64,000 nucleotides of DNA from Lentibacillus amyloliquefaciens. GTDB lineage: Bacteria > Bacillota > Bacilli > Bacillales > Amphibacillaceae. Shown one piece after another: positions 53,014 to 63,998 of this stretch. The stretch covers positions 1,054,001-1,118,000 of the forward strand of contig NZ_CP013862.1 of NCBI RefSeq assembly GCF_001307805.1, in the 5' to 3' direction. The position numbers and the translations under genes were made by a program. Within the stretch, counting starts at the first letter, position 1, and each line of letters begins with the position of its first letter. The notes beneath the pieces were generated by a model. That model did no database searches. It worked only from the letters and a program-made list of their open reading frames with translations, and had not been told where the DNA came from.

Positions 53014-55092
53014 TTAAAAATGCTGCTTCCATTCAATTGCTGATAGGTCTGCATAATCATAAATTAACGTCGCAATGCTGTTAAGCAGAGCTAGGCGATT
53101 TTTTTGAATTCGCTCATCATCGGTCATAACCATATTGTGATCAAAGAAAGCATGTATAGGCTGTGCAAGACGGCCTAATTGATTGAGCGTCTCTCTTGCT
53201 TGCTGTTTCTGGTTGGTGCTTGTGTAAGCATTTTTTACTTTCAGGTAAGTATCATATAGCTTTTGTTCAGATTCTGTTTCAAATACAGCTTCGGTTATGG
53301 TTGTTTCATCGGTCTTAGCAGCCAGATTCAATACTCGGACGAGTGCTTCCTGAACCGGTTTAAAATCCGGGTTATTCCGTTCATTGGATAATGTTTCAGC
53401 CTTCAAAGCCATATAAGGAATAACACCAATCTCATTATATAACACAGCTTGTATAACATCTTGTTCAATGGATGTTTCTTTCAGAAGATATGTGATACGA
53501 TGTCTGAAAAACTGTGCTGTTTCTTCTCTTGCTTGATCTTCTTCAGTTTCACTGAACCCTGCATATTGCTGTTCGGCCAATTGAAGCAATGACTCAACGC
53601 TTATATTCCAATTGTAAGCTTTAAGTATCCTTAAGACACCGGTTGCCTGCCTTCTCAGCCCATATGGATCCTGGGAGCCGGTTGGGATTAGACCGGCTGA
53701 AATACAGCCGACAATCGTATCCAGCTTATCGGCCACACTTACGATAGCCCCTTCAACTGTTCCGGGAATATTCCCATCTGCCTGAACGGGCATATAGTGT
53801 TCAGATACAGCCCGTGCAGATGCCTTGGTCTCACCCGCATTCAAGGCATATGTCTCACCGATAATCCCTTGCAGGTTTGTAAATTCATTCACCATATTTG
53901 TCGGGAGATCAAATTTGCAAATTTCAGCTGCTCTTACTGTGTTTGTCCGTGTTCCTTCATCCAATTCCAATGCACCGGATAACTGTTTTGCAATAGCGGT
54001 GATCCGGTTTACTTTATCAGCAATCGTGCCAAGTTTTTCCTGAAACACAATCCGCTCCAACTTTTCCAAATAAAATTCAATGGATTGTTTCTGGTCTTCT
54101 TCATAAAAAAACTGTGCATCCGACAACCTTGCCCGAAGAACTTTTTCATTTCCTTTGATAACCGTTTGAAGGGCATGATTATCACCATTCCGGACCCCTA
54201 CAAAATATGGGAGAAGCTCTTTATTCTTTGACTTGACAGGGAAATAACGCTGATGTTCCTTCATTGACGTTATCAACACATCAGCCGGCAGTTTCAGGTA
54301 GGAAGGATTGAATGACCCGACAAACACAGTCGGATATTCCACCAGATTAGCCACTTCCTGCAGCAATCTATCATCTTCCGGGATATGGAAATCATTTTCT
54401 GCTGCCGTTTTGTTCATTCCCTCAATAATCATTTGCTTGCGCTTTTGCGGATCAACGATAACAGCCTGTTTTTCTAAAGTCTCTTCATAATCAGCAGGTT
54501 CTCGTAACCTCACGGCTTCTCCCAGGAAGCGGTGGCCAAAAGTTCGGTTATTCGTACTGACACCTGCAACCTCGAATGGAATAATTTCTTGTCCAAATAG
54601 TGCGGTTAGCCACCGTATTGGGCGCGCATAGCGCAATGTTTGTTCCGCCCAGCGCATGTTTTTCGGAAATTGAATGGATGTGATGATTTGGCTGAACTCG
54701 GGCAGCAATTCTTTCGTCGGCTTGCCGATAATCTGTTTTGTGACAAAAATATACGAAGTCCCTTTGATGTCCTTGGTATAGATATCATCAACTGTTTTAC
54801 CCTGTCCTTTCGTAAAGCCGATTGCTGCTTTTGTCCAATTGCCGTCTTCATCCTGAGCGATTTTTAATGCAGGACCTTTAACCGCTTCTTCAAGTGATGT
54901 CTGTTCCTCAGCAGCCGCTTTTACCAGAACCGCCAATCTGCGGGGAGTTGAGTAAGAAACGATGGATTCATAAGAAATACGTGATTCATTAAACCATTCC
55001 CGTGTTCTGTCCAGAAACTGTTTTTCGGCATTATCCACAAATCGGGCCGGAAGCTCTTCAAGTCCTATTTCAACCAGTACGTCTTTTGCCAT
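53014..55092 (-). CDS. glyS: Glycyl-tRNA synthetase beta subunit
   Basis: This 692-residue protein is the tRNA-binding subunit of the heterotetrameric synthetase. The N-terminus VEIGLEELPARFVDNAEKQ, the motif GHRFLGE and the HD-like region with CKFDLPTNMVNEFTNLQG are conserved. A C-terminal anticodon-binding DALR-like domain ends the protein. Its ATG overlaps the glyQ stop by 1 bp (TAATG). Confidence 0.97.
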   Translation of the reverse strand: MAKDVLVEIGLEELPARFVDNAEKQFLDRTREWFNESRISYESIVSYSTPRRLAVLVKAAAEEQTSLEEAVKGPALKIAQDEDGNWTKAAIGFTKGQGKTVDDIYTKDIKGTSYIFVTKQIIGKPTKELLPEFSQIITSIQFPKNMRWAEQTLRYARPIRWLTALFGQEIIPFEVAGVSTNNRTFGHRFLGEAVRLREPADYEETLEKQAVIVDPQKRKQMIIEGMNKTAAENDFHIPEDDRLLQEVANLVEYPTVFVGSFNPSYLKLPADVLITSMKEHQRYFPVKSKNKELLPYFVGVRNGDNHALQTVIKGNEKVLRARLSDAQFFYEEDQKQSIEFYLEKLERIVFQEKLGTIADKVNRITAIAKQLSGALELDEGTRTNTVRAAEICKFDLPTNMVNEFTNLQGIIGETYALNAGETKASARAVSEHYMPVQADGNIPGTVEGAIVSVADKLDTIVGCISAGLIPTGSQDPYGLRRQATGVLRILKAYNWNISVESLLQLAEQQYAGFSETEEDQAREETAQFFRHRITYLLKETSIEQDVIQAVLYNEIGVIPYMALKAETLSNERNNPDFKPVQEALVRVLNLAAKTDETTITEAVFETESEQKLYDTYLKVKNAYTSTNQKQQARETLNQLGRLAQPIHAFFDHNMVMTDDERIQKNRLALLNSIATLIYDYADLSAIEWKQHF

Positions 55093-55973
55093 TATTGTGC
55101 CTCCTCTTTTTTCAGCATTGGAAAGCCTAAACGCTCACGTTCTGCGACATAAGCTTTTGAAATGCTTCTGGCCAAATTGCGGATCCGTGAAATATAGCCT
55201 GTTCGTTCTGTTACGGATATGACACCTTTTGCATCCAGTAAATTAAATGTGTGCGAGCATTTCAATACATAATCATATGCCGGAAAGACTAATCCTTTTT
55301 CCATGGTCAGTCTCGCTTCATTTTCATACATCATAAATAACTGAAAGAGCATATCTGTATCAGATTCTTCAAATGTATATTTAGAGTGTTCATATTCCGG
55401 CTGAAAAAAGATATCGTTAATGGTGACGCCGTTTGTCCATTCCAAGTCAAACACATTTTCCTTATCCTGAATATAAGATGCCAGACGTTCAATCCCATAG
55501 GTCAGCTCAACCGATACGGGACTTGCCTCAAGTCCACCAATTTGCTGAAAATAGGTGAACTGGGTGATTTCCATTCCATCCAGCCAGACTTCCCAGCCAA
55601 GCCCCGCAGCACCAAGGGTAGGGTTTTCCCAATTATCTTCAACAAACCGTATATCGTGCTCCAAAGGATTAATTCCAAGTACCTTGAGCGAATCCAAATA
55701 CAATTCTTGAATGTTATCCGGAGATGGCTTCATGATGACTTGAAACTGATGGTGCTGATACAACCGATTCGGATTCTGCCCGTATCTTCCGTCTGCAGGC
55801 CTTCTTGAGGGCTCCACGTAAGCGACATTCCATGGCTCGGGACCAAGGCTTCTGAGCAGTGTCATCGGCGACATTGTCCCTGCTCCTTTTTCCACATCAT
55901 ACGCCTGCATCAAAATGCAATTCTGATCTGACCAATGTTTTTGCAGTGCTAAAATCATTTCTTGAATTGTCAT
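55092..55973 (-). CDS. glyQ: Glycyl-tRNA synthetase alpha subunit
   Basis: This 293-residue catalytic subunit is a class II synthetase. [19 protein letters not shown] is the usual N-terminus, and [12 protein letters not shown] and [20 protein letters not shown] hold active-site residues. The start at 55973 has GGAGG 8 bases before; an adjacent ATG at 55976 is an alternative. The gene is controlled by a T-box leader. Confidence 0.97.
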   Translation of the reverse strand: MTIQEMILALQKHWSDQNCILMQAYDVEKGAGTMSPMTLLRSLGPEPWNVAYVEPSRRPADGRYGQNPNRLYQHHQFQVIMKPSPDNIQELYLDSLKVLGINPLEHDIRFVEDNWENPTLGAAGLGWEVWLDGMEITQFTYFQQIGGLEASPVSVELTYGIERLASYIQDKENVFDLEWTNGVTINDIFFQPEYEHSKYTFEESDTDMLFQLFMMYENEARLTMEKGLVFPAYDYVLKCSHTFNLLDAKGVISVTERTGYISRIRNLARSISKAYVAERERLGFPMLKKEEAQ

Positions 55974-56002
55974 CATTTCAACCTCCATATCATTTGGATA
56001 TA

Positions 56003-56228
56003 AAAAACCGCCCCTACACCGGACTCTTGCCGGTATAGGGACGGTTGTCAATCCGCGGTTCCACCCTACTTGCTCTTTTTGTTACAGAGCCGCTTTATTA
56101 TGATTGCTCCGGAGTGCCATTCCTTATCTTCTGTTATCCGGCTTCCACCATTCCGGACTCGCTTACAACACGAATCAACAAGTACTCTTCTCCATCAGTG
56201 CAATGTTGGCATTTGTTAAATATGTATT
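56003..56228 (-). promoter_or_regulatory. T-box riboswitch of glyQS
   Basis: The T-box sequence GTAGGGTGGAACCGCGG is at 56069-56053 (minus strand). It is followed by a terminator: AACCGTCCCTATACCGG pairs with CCGGTGTAGGGGCGGTT, then TTTTTA, at 56045-56003. The upstream 150 nt form stem I. Uncharged tRNA-Gly pairing with the T-box would favour the antiterminator. I could not fix the specifier codon with confidence; a GGC in the AATGGCAC segment is a candidate. Confidence 0.94.
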
Positions 56229-56231
56229 AAA

Positions 56232-56260
56232 ATAGTACGACATCACAGTTCTGTTGTCAA
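56232..56260 (-). promoter_or_regulatory. Promoter of the glyQS T-box leader
   Basis: On the minus strand TTGACA (56260-56255), 17 bp, TACTAT (56237-56232). Confidence 0.85.
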
Positions 56261-56271
56261 GAAAAGCAGAC

Positions 56272-57015
56272 CTAATTCAGTTTATCCATCTGCTTCAAGA
56301 ATCGTTTGGATTTCAAATAATAACCGCCATAATGATCATAGTACGCATCCATAATATCACGCAGTAGTTTTTTATTTTCTTCCTTTACCGAAATGGTTCC
56401 TACCCGTTCGAGTTCAACCTCAGAAAAAACATAAAATAATCGCGCCAGTTTGTCAGAAAGTGCAATTGATTGAGAGTCAATATGCCGGCATTTGGCACAA
56501 AGGAGGCCGCCTTCTGCAATTGAAAAGGCAAAAGGCATCTCCCTGCCGCCACAGTTCACACACCTGTCAACAGCAGGGGCAAATCCGCCTTTTTTAAATA
56601 GTTTTAATTCATACATCATAATTGGAATATCAGAATCTTCATATTCAGCTATCCAATTCATCGTCCTGTACAGCTGATTAAATAAATAACCATCAGGTGA
56701 ATGGGAATCGGTCAGCTTATCTGTCAGTTCAGCAATATAAGCTGCATAAGCTGTTTTCATAATATCTTCACGCACACGCCGGAAAGAATTGATCACATCG
56801 CCTTGCTGAACTGTGCTCAATCCTGACTTCAAATAAACGAAAAAGTCCCCATATATAAATGGCTGCGTAACAGCAGCCATTCTGCTTTTCGGTTTTTTTG
56901 CACCTCTGGCAATTGCAGATATTTTGCCTGCTTGTCCGGTGAATATCGTAACAATCTTGTGTGTTTCTCCATAGTCTTGGGTTTTCATGACAATGCCTTG
57001 CAGTTTCTCAAGCAA
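56272..57015 (-). CDS. recO: DNA repair protein RecO
   Basis: This 247-residue recombination mediator loads RecA with RecR. It has an N-terminal OB fold (residues 1-80) and a helical domain with a zinc motif CVNCGG...CAKC (about 147-172). The ATG follows GAAGGTGAT. It lies between glyQS and yqzL/era, as in other Bacillaceae. Confidence 0.95.
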   Translation of the reverse strand: MLEKLQGIVMKTQDYGETHKIVTIFTGQAGKISAIARGAKKPKSRMAAVTQPFIYGDFFVYLKSGLSTVQQGDVINSFRRVREDIMKTAYAAYIAELTDKLTDSHSPDGYLFNQLYRTMNWIAEYEDSDIPIMMYELKLFKKGGFAPAVDRCVNCGGREMPFAFSIAEGGLLCAKCRHIDSQSIALSDKLARLFYVFSEVELERVGTISVKEENKKLLRDIMDAYYDHYGGYYLKSKRFLKQMDKLN

Positions 57016-57045
57016 TTAGTATCACCTTCTCACGAAAAGGCATTT

Positions 57046-57195
57046 CTAGAATTTTGTATTGAGCGACGTGTTCTTATTTATCTGATTCTGGTTATCATTA
57101 ACTTCAGCTGCTTTATTTTTTTCCAGCTCTTTTAATAACAAATAGGTTTCAATGTTTCCTGTCTGACTAAAAACCTTCCAAGTAAAGTCGATCAC
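57046..57195 (-). CDS. yqzL: YqzL family small protein
   Basis: A 49-residue protein of unknown function, starting with GTG 57195 (MIDFTWKVFSQTGNIETYLL), behind GGCGGGG. The DFTWKVFxxTGxIxxYLL core identifies the family. It is always encoded between era and recO. The tail is Asn/Lys-rich and variable. Confidence 0.88.
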   Translation of the reverse strand: MIDFTWKVFSQTGNIETYLLLKELEKNKAAEVNDNQNQINKNTSLNTKF

Positions 57196-57292
57196 AAGAA
57201 ACCCCGCCTTTCTTTGCATGATTGTAATGTAACCTTCATTATTAGATTTTCCATAAGGCACTGAATGAATGAGTATTAAAATTTACCAAGTA

Positions 57293-58192
57293 TTAATACT
57301 CATCACTGCGGAAACCAAATTCATGCAGTTGGGATTCTTTATTGCGCCAATTTTTAAGGACTTTAACCCAGAGCTCCAGATAAACCTTTGAACCAAGCAG
57401 TGTTTCTATATCTTTGCGGGCATTCTTTCCAATATTTTTCAGCATCGAACCCTGCTTCCCGATTATAATGCCTTTTTGCGTTTTTCGCTCGGTTACAATT
57501 GTTGCCTGGATAAAGACCTTTTCGTTCTCTCTTTCCTCTATATTTTCAATTACTGTAGCGATTGAATGAGGAACTTCTTCCCGTGTGCATTCCAGCACCT
57601 TTTCCCGTATTAATTCACTGATTATAAATCGTTCCGGATGATCAGTCACATGATCCTCAGGATAATACTGCGGTCCTTCCGGAATGTGGCGTTTAATTTC
57701 ATCAAGCAGAAGTCCCGTATTTCCCTGGAGTGCCGAAATAGGAATAACTTCTTCAAAATCATATTTTGCCCTGTAAAGATCAATTAAAGGCAATAGCTCA
57801 TCCGGATGAACCAGGTCGATCTTATTGATGAGCAAAAACACAGGCCGGTTGACTTTTTGAAGCAAATCCAGTATGTACTGATCTCCCTTCCCGTAACCTT
57901 CCTTAGCATCGACCATAAACAATATGGCATCGACTTCGTTTAGTGTGTCCTCAGCTACTTTCACCATGAAGTCACCTAATCGATGCTTAGGTTTGTGGAT
58001 CCCCGGTGTATCAATAAATACGATCTGAGCATCGTCTGTTGTCAGAACACCCTGAATCCGATTACGGGTTGTTTGTGCTTTATCACTCATAATCGCAATT
58101 TTTTGCCCAATCATTTGGTTCATGAAAGTTGACTTGCCGACATTCGGCCTGCCAATAATCGCAATAAATCCTGATTTGAATGTATCTGCCAT
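57293..58192 (-). CDS. era: GTPase Era
   Basis: This 299-residue ribosome-assembly GTPase binds the 3' end of 16S rRNA. The G1 motif is [10 protein letters not shown]3 is DTPGIHK and G4 is NKID. A C-terminal KH domain includes [19 protein letters not shown]. In B. subtilis cdd precedes era in this operon. Here no cytidine deaminase gene lies between dgkA and era. Confidence 0.97.
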   Translation of the reverse strand: MADTFKSGFIAIIGRPNVGKSTFMNQMIGQKIAIMSDKAQTTRNRIQGVLTTDDAQIVFIDTPGIHKPKHRLGDFMVKVAEDTLNEVDAILFMVDAKEGYGKGDQYILDLLQKVNRPVFLLINKIDLVHPDELLPLIDLYRAKYDFEEVIPISALQGNTGLLLDEIKRHIPEGPQYYPEDHVTDHPERFIISELIREKVLECTREEVPHSIATVIENIEERENEKVFIQATIVTERKTQKGIIIGKQGSMLKNIGKNARKDIETLLGSKVYLELWVKVLKNWRNKESQLHEFGFRSDEY

Positions 58193-58339
58193 GCTGTTTC
58201 CTCCGATGTGAATTCTAGTTATATTTTTTATCTTACTATAAAATTAGGTTTGTTTCATGCAAATGGACAAAACCTTTGAAAAGAACCTTTATTTCAGCAA
58301 AAAATGACATTAATACTGAAAAACCTATCATTTGAAGGT

Positions 58340-58723
58340 TTAAGAGCCCACGAACAAGCGATATAATTCCGGAATAAAAATAAGAAGTCCAACTGTTGCA
58401 GAAACGATTGAAGCAATTAAAACAGCGCCTGCAGCCATGTCTTTAATGACTTTGGCACGCGGGTGTATGTCCGGTTTTACATAGTCCACCATTTTCTCAA
58501 TGACAGTATTAAGGATTTCAGCTACTAGTACCAGTCCGATCGCCAGCACAATGAATATCCACTTAAATGCCGATAAACGCAAAATAATACCGGCAACAAT
58601 CACAAACAAAGAAGCTATCATGTGAAACCTGAAATTCTGTTCGGTCCTTATAATCTTGCCGATTCCATTTAACGCATGGGAAAATCCAAACTTCGATTTT
58701 CCTTGCTTATCGCTCAAGCCCAA
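58340..58723 (-). CDS. dgkA: Undecaprenol/diacylglycerol kinase family protein DgkA
   Basis: This 127-residue integral membrane kinase has three predicted helices. The catalytic and metal motif is [13 protein letters not shown] (about residues 66-78). In Gram-positive bacteria the preferred substrate is undecaprenol, feeding the lipid carrier pool. It overlaps ybeY by 17 bp. The 147-bp gap to era shows only an AT-rich imperfect hairpin. Confidence 0.95.
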   Translation of the reverse strand: MGLSDKQGKSKFGFSHALNGIGKIIRTEQNFRFHMIASLFVIVAGIILRLSAFKWIFIVLAIGLVLVAEILNTVIEKMVDYVKPDIHPRAKVIKDMAAGAVLIASIVSATVGLLIFIPELYRLFVGS

Positions 58724-59171
58724 ATTCTCCCAATATCACATTTTGTCGTCCAAACATTTCGACCTCATCCTGTTCATTCATATGATCATAGCCGAGCAAG
58801 TGAAGAAACCCGTGAACTGTTAAGAACCCAAGCTCCCGTTCCAGCGAGTGGCCATACTCTTCTGCTTGTTCTTTTGCTTTATCGACAGAGATGACAATAT
58901 CACCAAGAAGAAGCGGGTGGTCTTCGCCGATGATTTCCGGCTCCTCCCCCACTTTTTCCTGCATTGCAAACGAAATAACATCAGTTGGTCTGTCCTGCTG
59001 ACGATAATTTCGGTTGATTTCTTTAATTTCCTGATTGCTTACAAATGTAACGGATACCTCTGCTTCACTGGTTATAGCTTCCTTTTTCCCGGCAAAAATA
59101 AGCAGACGCTGCACTAAATCAATGTCATCCACCGGCACGGAATTGGTCTGATCATGAAAATCAATATGCAT
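58707..59171 (-). CDS. ybeY: Endoribonuclease YbeY
   Basis: This 154-residue metalloprotein acts in 16S rRNA maturation and ribosome quality control. The zinc motif [11 protein letters not shown] (H-x3-H-x5-H) is at about residues 120-130, with a conserved Arg-Asn-Tyr-Arg ([13 protein letters not shown]) at about 54. It overlaps both neighbours and is coupled to pgpH by TAATG. Confidence 0.96.
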   Translation of the reverse strand: MHIDFHDQTNSVPVDDIDLVQRLLIFAGKKEAITSEAEVSVTFVSNQEIKEINRNYRQQDRPTDVISFAMQEKVGEEPEIIGEDHPLLLGDIVISVDKAKEQAEEYGHSLERELGFLTVHGFLHLLGYDHMNEQDEVEMFGRQNVILGEFGLER

Positions 59172-61321
59172 TATTTAGCCTCCTTGATTGGATATTGAAT
59201 TCTTGAATGAAACATACCTTTTAATGTTTCACAAATCGTCTGATGTACTTTATCCAAATCTTTCAATGTAAGCGGACATTCATTTAGCTGACCATCCATC
59301 AGGCGTTCTTTCACAATCGATGCTACAAGCTCATCGATTTTCTTCTCAGTAGGTTCCTTTAAAGAGCGGACAGCCGCTTCCACAGCATCACAAATACATA
59401 TAACCGCTGCTTCTTTCGTTTGCGGTTTCAGCCCGGGATATCTGAAGTCTTCTTCCTTTGTATGTTTATTTTTATCCTGCTCCTTAAAATAGAAATATTT
59501 CAACAGAGATGAGCCATGATGCTGCCCTGCAATATCAATAATCGGCTGGGGAAACTTATGATCTTTTAAAATGTCTGCGCCATCATACGGATGGCTGATG
59601 ATGATGTCAGCACTTTCTCTTGGCTGTATTGTATCATGCGGGTTGTTATCAGTCATTTGATTTTCTATAAAATATTGAGGCCTTACTGTCTTTCCAATAT
59701 CGTGATAATAAGCTCCAACCCTTGCTAGCAAACCATTGGCACCAATTGATTCACATGCTGTTTCACTGAGGTTTGCCACCATAATTGAATGATGATAAGT
59801 TCCGGGGGCTTCCGTTAATATTTTACGCAGAAGCGGATGATTCGGTTTTGCAAGTGCCAGCAATTTGTAATCGGATAATATGCCGAGCCCGGTTTCAAAG
59901 AATGGCAGCAGGCCGAATGTCAAAACTGTTGATAAAAATGCAGCTATGACACCATACCCTGATTGCATGAATATATCAGATAAGGAATATTTTTCAATTG
60001 AAAGGAATAAAAATGTAAGTATAGCAAGCACGTTCATGACACTCATGCCAATTCCTGCTTTTAAAACTGCCAGCCGGTCTGTGGCACGGCCAAGAAAAAT
60101 AACAGCTGCCATTTGAGAAAAGAAGAAGTATATACCCGCTTCCACATTGAGTGAACCAGGAATTTGCCCATTATATAAAATGGAACCAAGTATAGCAATT
60201 AGCATCGACTGGACAATCGCCAGCCGTTCGGTAAGCAGCAATTTCACCAGTAAAGCTCCTGTGGCAACCGGAACGGCAAAATATAACTGATTCACCGAAG
60301 TTGCATACAGACTACCGGCTTTCATAAATAGAAGGCTGATCAGAATGATAAAAAAGATGGCACCGAGTTTACTTCTGTCTATGTCTTTGTCTTTATTTTT
60401 TTCAAATATACCGATCTCGTAAACCATGATAAGCATGACAAGGAAAATAATCAGTGCCAGACCAATGACCGGAAACTTATTTTGCCGGCTGTCCAAAGCC
60501 CCGACAAGCGCCAACTCATCATAGATTTCATTTGAGATGGTCTGGCCTTGTCTCACAATCACTTCACCGGCCCGTATGACAACAGGATCTACATTACTTG
60601 CCGCTTTTTTACGAGCCTCACTTGTTTTTTCAGCATCAAAAAAGGAATTCTCGGCAACAACAAAGTGACTTAATTCAGTCAAAGACGATTTCATCTCAGC
60701 ATCAAATGAAGAAAATTGAATGGTTTGCTCCACTTCAGATATGGCTTCTTGAATATTTTCAGTGCGAACGCCATCCTCCATAACCTCTGTTACAGAATTG
60801 ATCAGCAGTTCCTTGCCTTCTTCAAGTGTTTCAATTTCTGTATGGAGCAGTTCATACAACACGCCATCATTGACTGATTCCGTAATTTCCGGCCTTAGCA
60901 ACTGTTTTAACTGAGCCAGCTGCTCCTCGGATGTTAATGGTTCAGTTGTATCTTCATCGAGTGTTCTTGATACATCATTGGGCCTTTGGGACTGTTTCAT
61001 TGTGACAACAGCATCAAAAACTTCCTCAATATACGCTGTTTGTTCATCGGTAATGTCATTTGAAACGTTGAAACGATCTTCCACCGATTGAACAACCTCG
61101 CGTATTTTCCGTTCTGTTTCTTCCTCATTTTCAATCGTTACCGGTGAACGGATTGTTTCGGGAGCAATTGAAAACCGCTCAATTTCATATGTTTCAGGCT
61201 GAACATTGCCGATTGCCGTAATAAAAAAGGCAGCACCCAGAAGACTGACAGTTAATAAAACCATCACCTTATTTGCCCAAACATTTTTACTGAGTCGTAT
61301 CATATTACGAAGCCATTTCAT
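59171..61321 (-). CDS. pgpH: Cyclic-di-AMP phosphodiesterase PgpH (7TM-HD family)
   Basis: This 716-residue membrane protein has one N-terminal helix (about 15-36), a long extracellular 7TMR-HDED domain (about 40-285), seven helices (about 290-475) and a cytosolic HD domain. The HD domain has metal ligands His in [12 protein letters not shown], His-Asp in AYYHDIGKT, His in IISHPYDG and His in AGQHHG. It hydrolyses c-di-AMP to pApA. Confidence 0.95.
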   Translation of the reverse strand: MKWLRNMIRLSKNVWANKVMVLLTVSLLGAAFFITAIGNVQPETYEIERFSIAPETIRSPVTIENEEETERKIREVVQSVEDRFNVSNDITDEQTAYIEEVFDAVVTMKQSQRPNDVSRTLDEDTTEPLTSEEQLAQLKQLLRPEITESVNDGVLYELLHTEIETLEEGKELLINSVTEVMEDGVRTENIQEAISEVEQTIQFSSFDAEMKSSLTELSHFVVAENSFFDAEKTSEARKKAASNVDPVVIRAGEVIVRQGQTISNEIYDELALVGALDSRQNKFPVIGLALIIFLVMLIMVYEIGIFEKNKDKDIDRSKLGAIFFIILISLLFMKAGSLYATSVNQLYFAVPVATGALLVKLLLTERLAIVQSMLIAILGSILYNGQIPGSLNVEAGIYFFFSQMAAVIFLGRATDRLAVLKAGIGMSVMNVLAILTFLFLSIEKYSLSDIFMQSGYGVIAAFLSTVLTFGLLPFFETGLGILSDYKLLALAKPNHPLLRKILTEAPGTYHHSIMVANLSETACESIGANGLLARVGAYYHDIGKTVRPQYFIENQMTDNNPHDTIQPRESADIIISHPYDGADILKDHKFPQPIIDIAGQHHGSSLLKYFYFKEQDKNKHTKEEDFRYPGLKPQTKEAAVICICDAVEAAVRSLKEPTEKKIDELVASIVKERLMDGQLNECPLTLKDLDKVHQTICETLKGMFHSRIQYPIKEAK

Positions 61322-61359
61322 GAACCCACCCCCACAGCCACAGCCGGTTTATATAGAAA

Positions 61360-61385
61360 TAAGACCCGCTATTCCTGGGGTCTTA
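61360..61385 (-). terminator. Weak terminator between phoH and pgpH
   Basis: TAAGACCC pairs with GGGTCTTA, followed by TTTCT on the minus strand. Probably partial, since pgpH follows in the same direction. Confidence 0.45.
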
Positions 61386-61400
61386 CATTAGCTGAATCCA

Positions 61401-62360
61401 TTACTTTGCTTTTTCGTAGGCATCAATAATTTTTTGGACTAAAGGATGACGTACGACATCTGCTGCACCTAAATGAATAAAAGAAATACCATTTATGGAC
61501 GCTAAAATCTGTCTGGCTGCCTGCAGACCTGATTGTACACCCTTTGGTAAATCAATTTGGGTTATATCACCATTAATAACCATCTTTGATCCGAAACCGA
61601 GGCGTGTCAAAAACATTTTTATTTGTTCGGGTGTCGTATTCTGAGCTTCATCCAAAATAACGAATGCATCATCGAGCGTTCTTCCCCGCATATAAGCCAA
61701 TGGTGCAATTTCAATTGTATCACGTTCAATCAGACGCATTGTATGCTCACTGCCGAAAACATCATGAAGTGCATCGTATAATGGACGTAGATAGGGATCC
61801 ACTTTTTCTTTAAGGTCCCCCGGCAAAAATCCTAAACTTTCACCGGCTTCCACTGCGGGCCGTGTCAAAATAATCCGTTTCACTTCGCCGCTTTTCAGTG
61901 CGTGGACTGCCATGACCACCGCCAGATACGTTTTGCCCGTCCCGGCCGGGCCAATCCCAAAAACAAGATCATTTGCTTTAATCGCATCTATATAATATTT
62001 CTGTCCCAGTGTCTGCACACGAATCGATTTGCCTTTTGCGTTTTTGGTTATTTCATCTTCAAAAAGGGTTTCAAATTGAGCGAGTTCCCCCTTTTTTGCC
62101 AGCTCGACCGCATAAACAACATCCCGTTCGGTAAGATCCAGCCCTTTCCTTATAATGGACAATAATGTCATAAGGATTTTTTCAGCCAGGGCGATAGTCT
62201 CGTTATCCCCTGAAACACTTACTTGTTCGCCTCTTGTGACAATTGAAACCTGAAGCAACTCTTCAATCTGCTTTAAGTATTTATCATTCGTACCAAATAA
62301 AGCCAGAGCTTCGTTTGGACTTGTAAGCTGTAACTCGATTGTTTTCAAGTTATTCGGCAT
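61401..62360 (-). CDS. phoH: PhoH-like ATPase
   Basis: A 319-residue P-loop protein with an N-terminal KH-like region, Walker A GPAGTGKTYLAV (about residues 136-147) and Walker B AFVILDEAQNT. PhoH2-type RNA helicase and nuclease links are known for relatives, but the role of PhoH in bacilli is unclear. The start MPNNLK at 62360 has AAGGAG upstream and follows the yqfD stop by 2 bp; a TTG two codons earlier overlaps that stop. Confidence 0.95.
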   Translation of the reverse strand: MPNNLKTIELQLTSPNEALALFGTNDKYLKQIEELLQVSIVTRGEQVSVSGDNETIALAEKILMTLLSIIRKGLDLTERDVVYAVELAKKGELAQFETLFEDEITKNAKGKSIRVQTLGQKYYIDAIKANDLVFGIGPAGTGKTYLAVVMAVHALKSGEVKRIILTRPAVEAGESLGFLPGDLKEKVDPYLRPLYDALHDVFGSEHTMRLIERDTIEIAPLAYMRGRTLDDAFVILDEAQNTTPEQIKMFLTRLGFGSKMVINGDITQIDLPKGVQSGLQAARQILASINGISFIHLGAADVVRHPLVQKIIDAYEKAK

Positions 62361-62362
62361 AA

Positions 62363-63589
62363 TCAATCTCCTTGGTCCAGTGGTTCATGTTTGACTATAT
62401 CCTCTTCAACAGCGATATATAAGATTAATTTAACTTTACCATTCTCTGTGGTTTCTTGCAAAATATTTTCGGAAGTTATGTCGGCTTCCGGGCCGAGCCT
62501 TAGCTGAAGTTCACGCTTAGCTTGTTCGATGCCGATTTCAACAGCCTCCTGTCTCGTTCGATTTGTTTCATAATATGTCTTTTCACTGAGAATTGTCTCC
62601 TTTAACGTTAGAGGAAGCTTCCATTTTAAAAAGTATAAGTCCTTCTCGTGACGTTCCCGGTGAATATCATTATAATCCGGACTGCCAAACCCCCATATCG
62701 GAATTTCTATACTGCTGATTTTAAGATGATAATTTGTTTCAGACTCACCGGTTAATTGTTCATAATTAGCTTTCAAGGGTACGCTGACTTCAGTTTCATA
62801 CCATGTTTTTGCAATGACCTCACCTTCTGCAGTGACCAACTCATATGAATCATTTTTGCTCTCGTCATCGTCATCTGTTTCTTCTTCATCAGAAAACTGA
62901 AGTCTGCCTGAGACAAGAACATCCCCCTGGTTCACATAGTCATTTACATTAACTTGCGGAAGTCCTTTAGAGACATACATATTTTGGATAACACCTTTTT
63001 TGGCCGCTGTAAGATTTCTGGGACCATCCACTTCTTCTTCCTCGACAATCGACTTTTCGACGCCTTCCAGTATATAGCTTGTCCCTTTTTGCTGCACACC
63101 GACCCATAATAATTCTGGTATATCGCTAATTAAATTTTGCTGGATTTCACTTGGCGAATCAATTGATAATGACCATGCCCCCTGATGTATGCCGTATTCT
63201 GTCAGTTGATCTGAGATTTTCTCTTCAATTTCTTTTGGCACGCCTGTTACCTTTACTTCCCATATAATGTTTGACAGGAAAAAAACAAGCAGCACACTTA
63301 GTACAAGACCAATCAGAAATTCTTTTTTTCGGGTGAATTTCTTCATCAGAAACGGATAACCATGTTTATTCGTAAAAGAAAGCTTGTAATGTGTCCCTCG
63401 TTTGAGACGTCTTAAGCTGGCAACATCCTGCAATTTAATATTACCTGAACAGATCATTTCAGATTTTTTTTCGATATTCCAGATAATGATATTCTGTTCA
63501 ATGCACTTCTGGAAAAATAGCTCCGGTTTCACCCCTTTAACCTGAACGGTAACATATCCCGTAATCGACGTTCCTTGTGTATGTTTCAT
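62363..63589 (-). CDS. yqfD: Sporulation protein YqfD
   Basis: This 408-residue protein has one membrane helix (about residues 88-110) and a long extracytoplasmic part. Conserved features are GYVTVQVKGVKPELFFQKC at the start and AAKKGVIQNMYVSKGLPQVN in the middle. The protein resembles stage IV sporulation proteins expressed in the mother cell under sigma-E. The start MKHTQG has AAGGGGGGAAAA upstream. It is paired with yqfC. Confidence 0.94.
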   Translation of the reverse strand: MKHTQGTSITGYVTVQVKGVKPELFFQKCIEQNIIIWNIEKKSEMICSGNIKLQDVASLRRLKRGTHYKLSFTNKHGYPFLMKKFTRKKEFLIGLVLSVLLVFFLSNIIWEVKVTGVPKEIEEKISDQLTEYGIHQGAWSLSIDSPSEIQQNLISDIPELLWVGVQQKGTSYILEGVEKSIVEEEEVDGPRNLTAAKKGVIQNMYVSKGLPQVNVNDYVNQGDVLVSGRLQFSDEEETDDDDESKNDSYELVTAEGEVIAKTWYETEVSVPLKANYEQLTGESETNYHLKISSIEIPIWGFGSPDYNDIHRERHEKDLYFLKWKLPLTLKETILSEKTYYETNRTRQEAVEIGIEQAKRELQLRLGPEADITSENILQETTENGKVKLILYIAVEEDIVKHEPLDQGD

Positions 63590-63612
63590 TTTTTCCCCCC
63601 TTAACATGACAT

Positions 63613-63894
63613 TTAATCCGGTATGAATTTGACCTCTTTTATATGTCCTTCCAGCAATATTTCCTCAGGCAGCATCATCTTCAGCACAAAGGAAGATCCT
63701 AAGATTTGTATATAGCCTTTGTTGGATTTAAGTTTCAGCTCTTTATCGGAGTACACACTTAATCCCTGATGATTCTCAATATAAACATGAAGCTGGCCAA
63801 TCATGGTAACTCTTGGTAATTCCATCATGACATCAGAAGGAAGTGAAAAACATTTCGATAGCCATGGTGCGATTCGCAGTTGCCACTTTTTCAC
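63613..63894 (-). CDS. yqfC: Sporulation protein YqfC
   Basis: A 93-residue protein of the YabP/YqfC family. The core LPRVTMIGQLHVYIENHQGL and GYIQILGSSFVLKMMLPEEI match. The GTG start at 63894 has GAGGGGG 8 bases upstream. In B. subtilis yqfC and yqfD form a sigma-E operon; a CATAAAGAT box lies in the 50 bp upstream, but the -35 match is weak. Confidence 0.93.
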   Translation of the reverse strand: MKKWQLRIAPWLSKCFSLPSDVMMELPRVTMIGQLHVYIENHQGLSVYSDKELKLKSNKGYIQILGSSFVLKMMLPEEILLEGHIKEVKFIPD

Positions 63895-63946
63895 TTACAC
63901 AGCCCCCTCTCACCATATCTTTATGAATTTAAAGACCGGATAAGAA

Positions 63947-63998
63947 CAAAAAAGAACCAACACCAGGCAGTCTTCCCACTCACCTGATATTGGTTCTT
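63947..63998 (-). terminator. Terminator of the gene upstream of yqfC (off-window)
   Basis: AAGAACCAATATCAGG pairs with CCTGGTGTTGGTTCTT on the minus strand, followed by TTTTTTG. It ends a transcript entering from beyond the right edge. Confidence 0.85.
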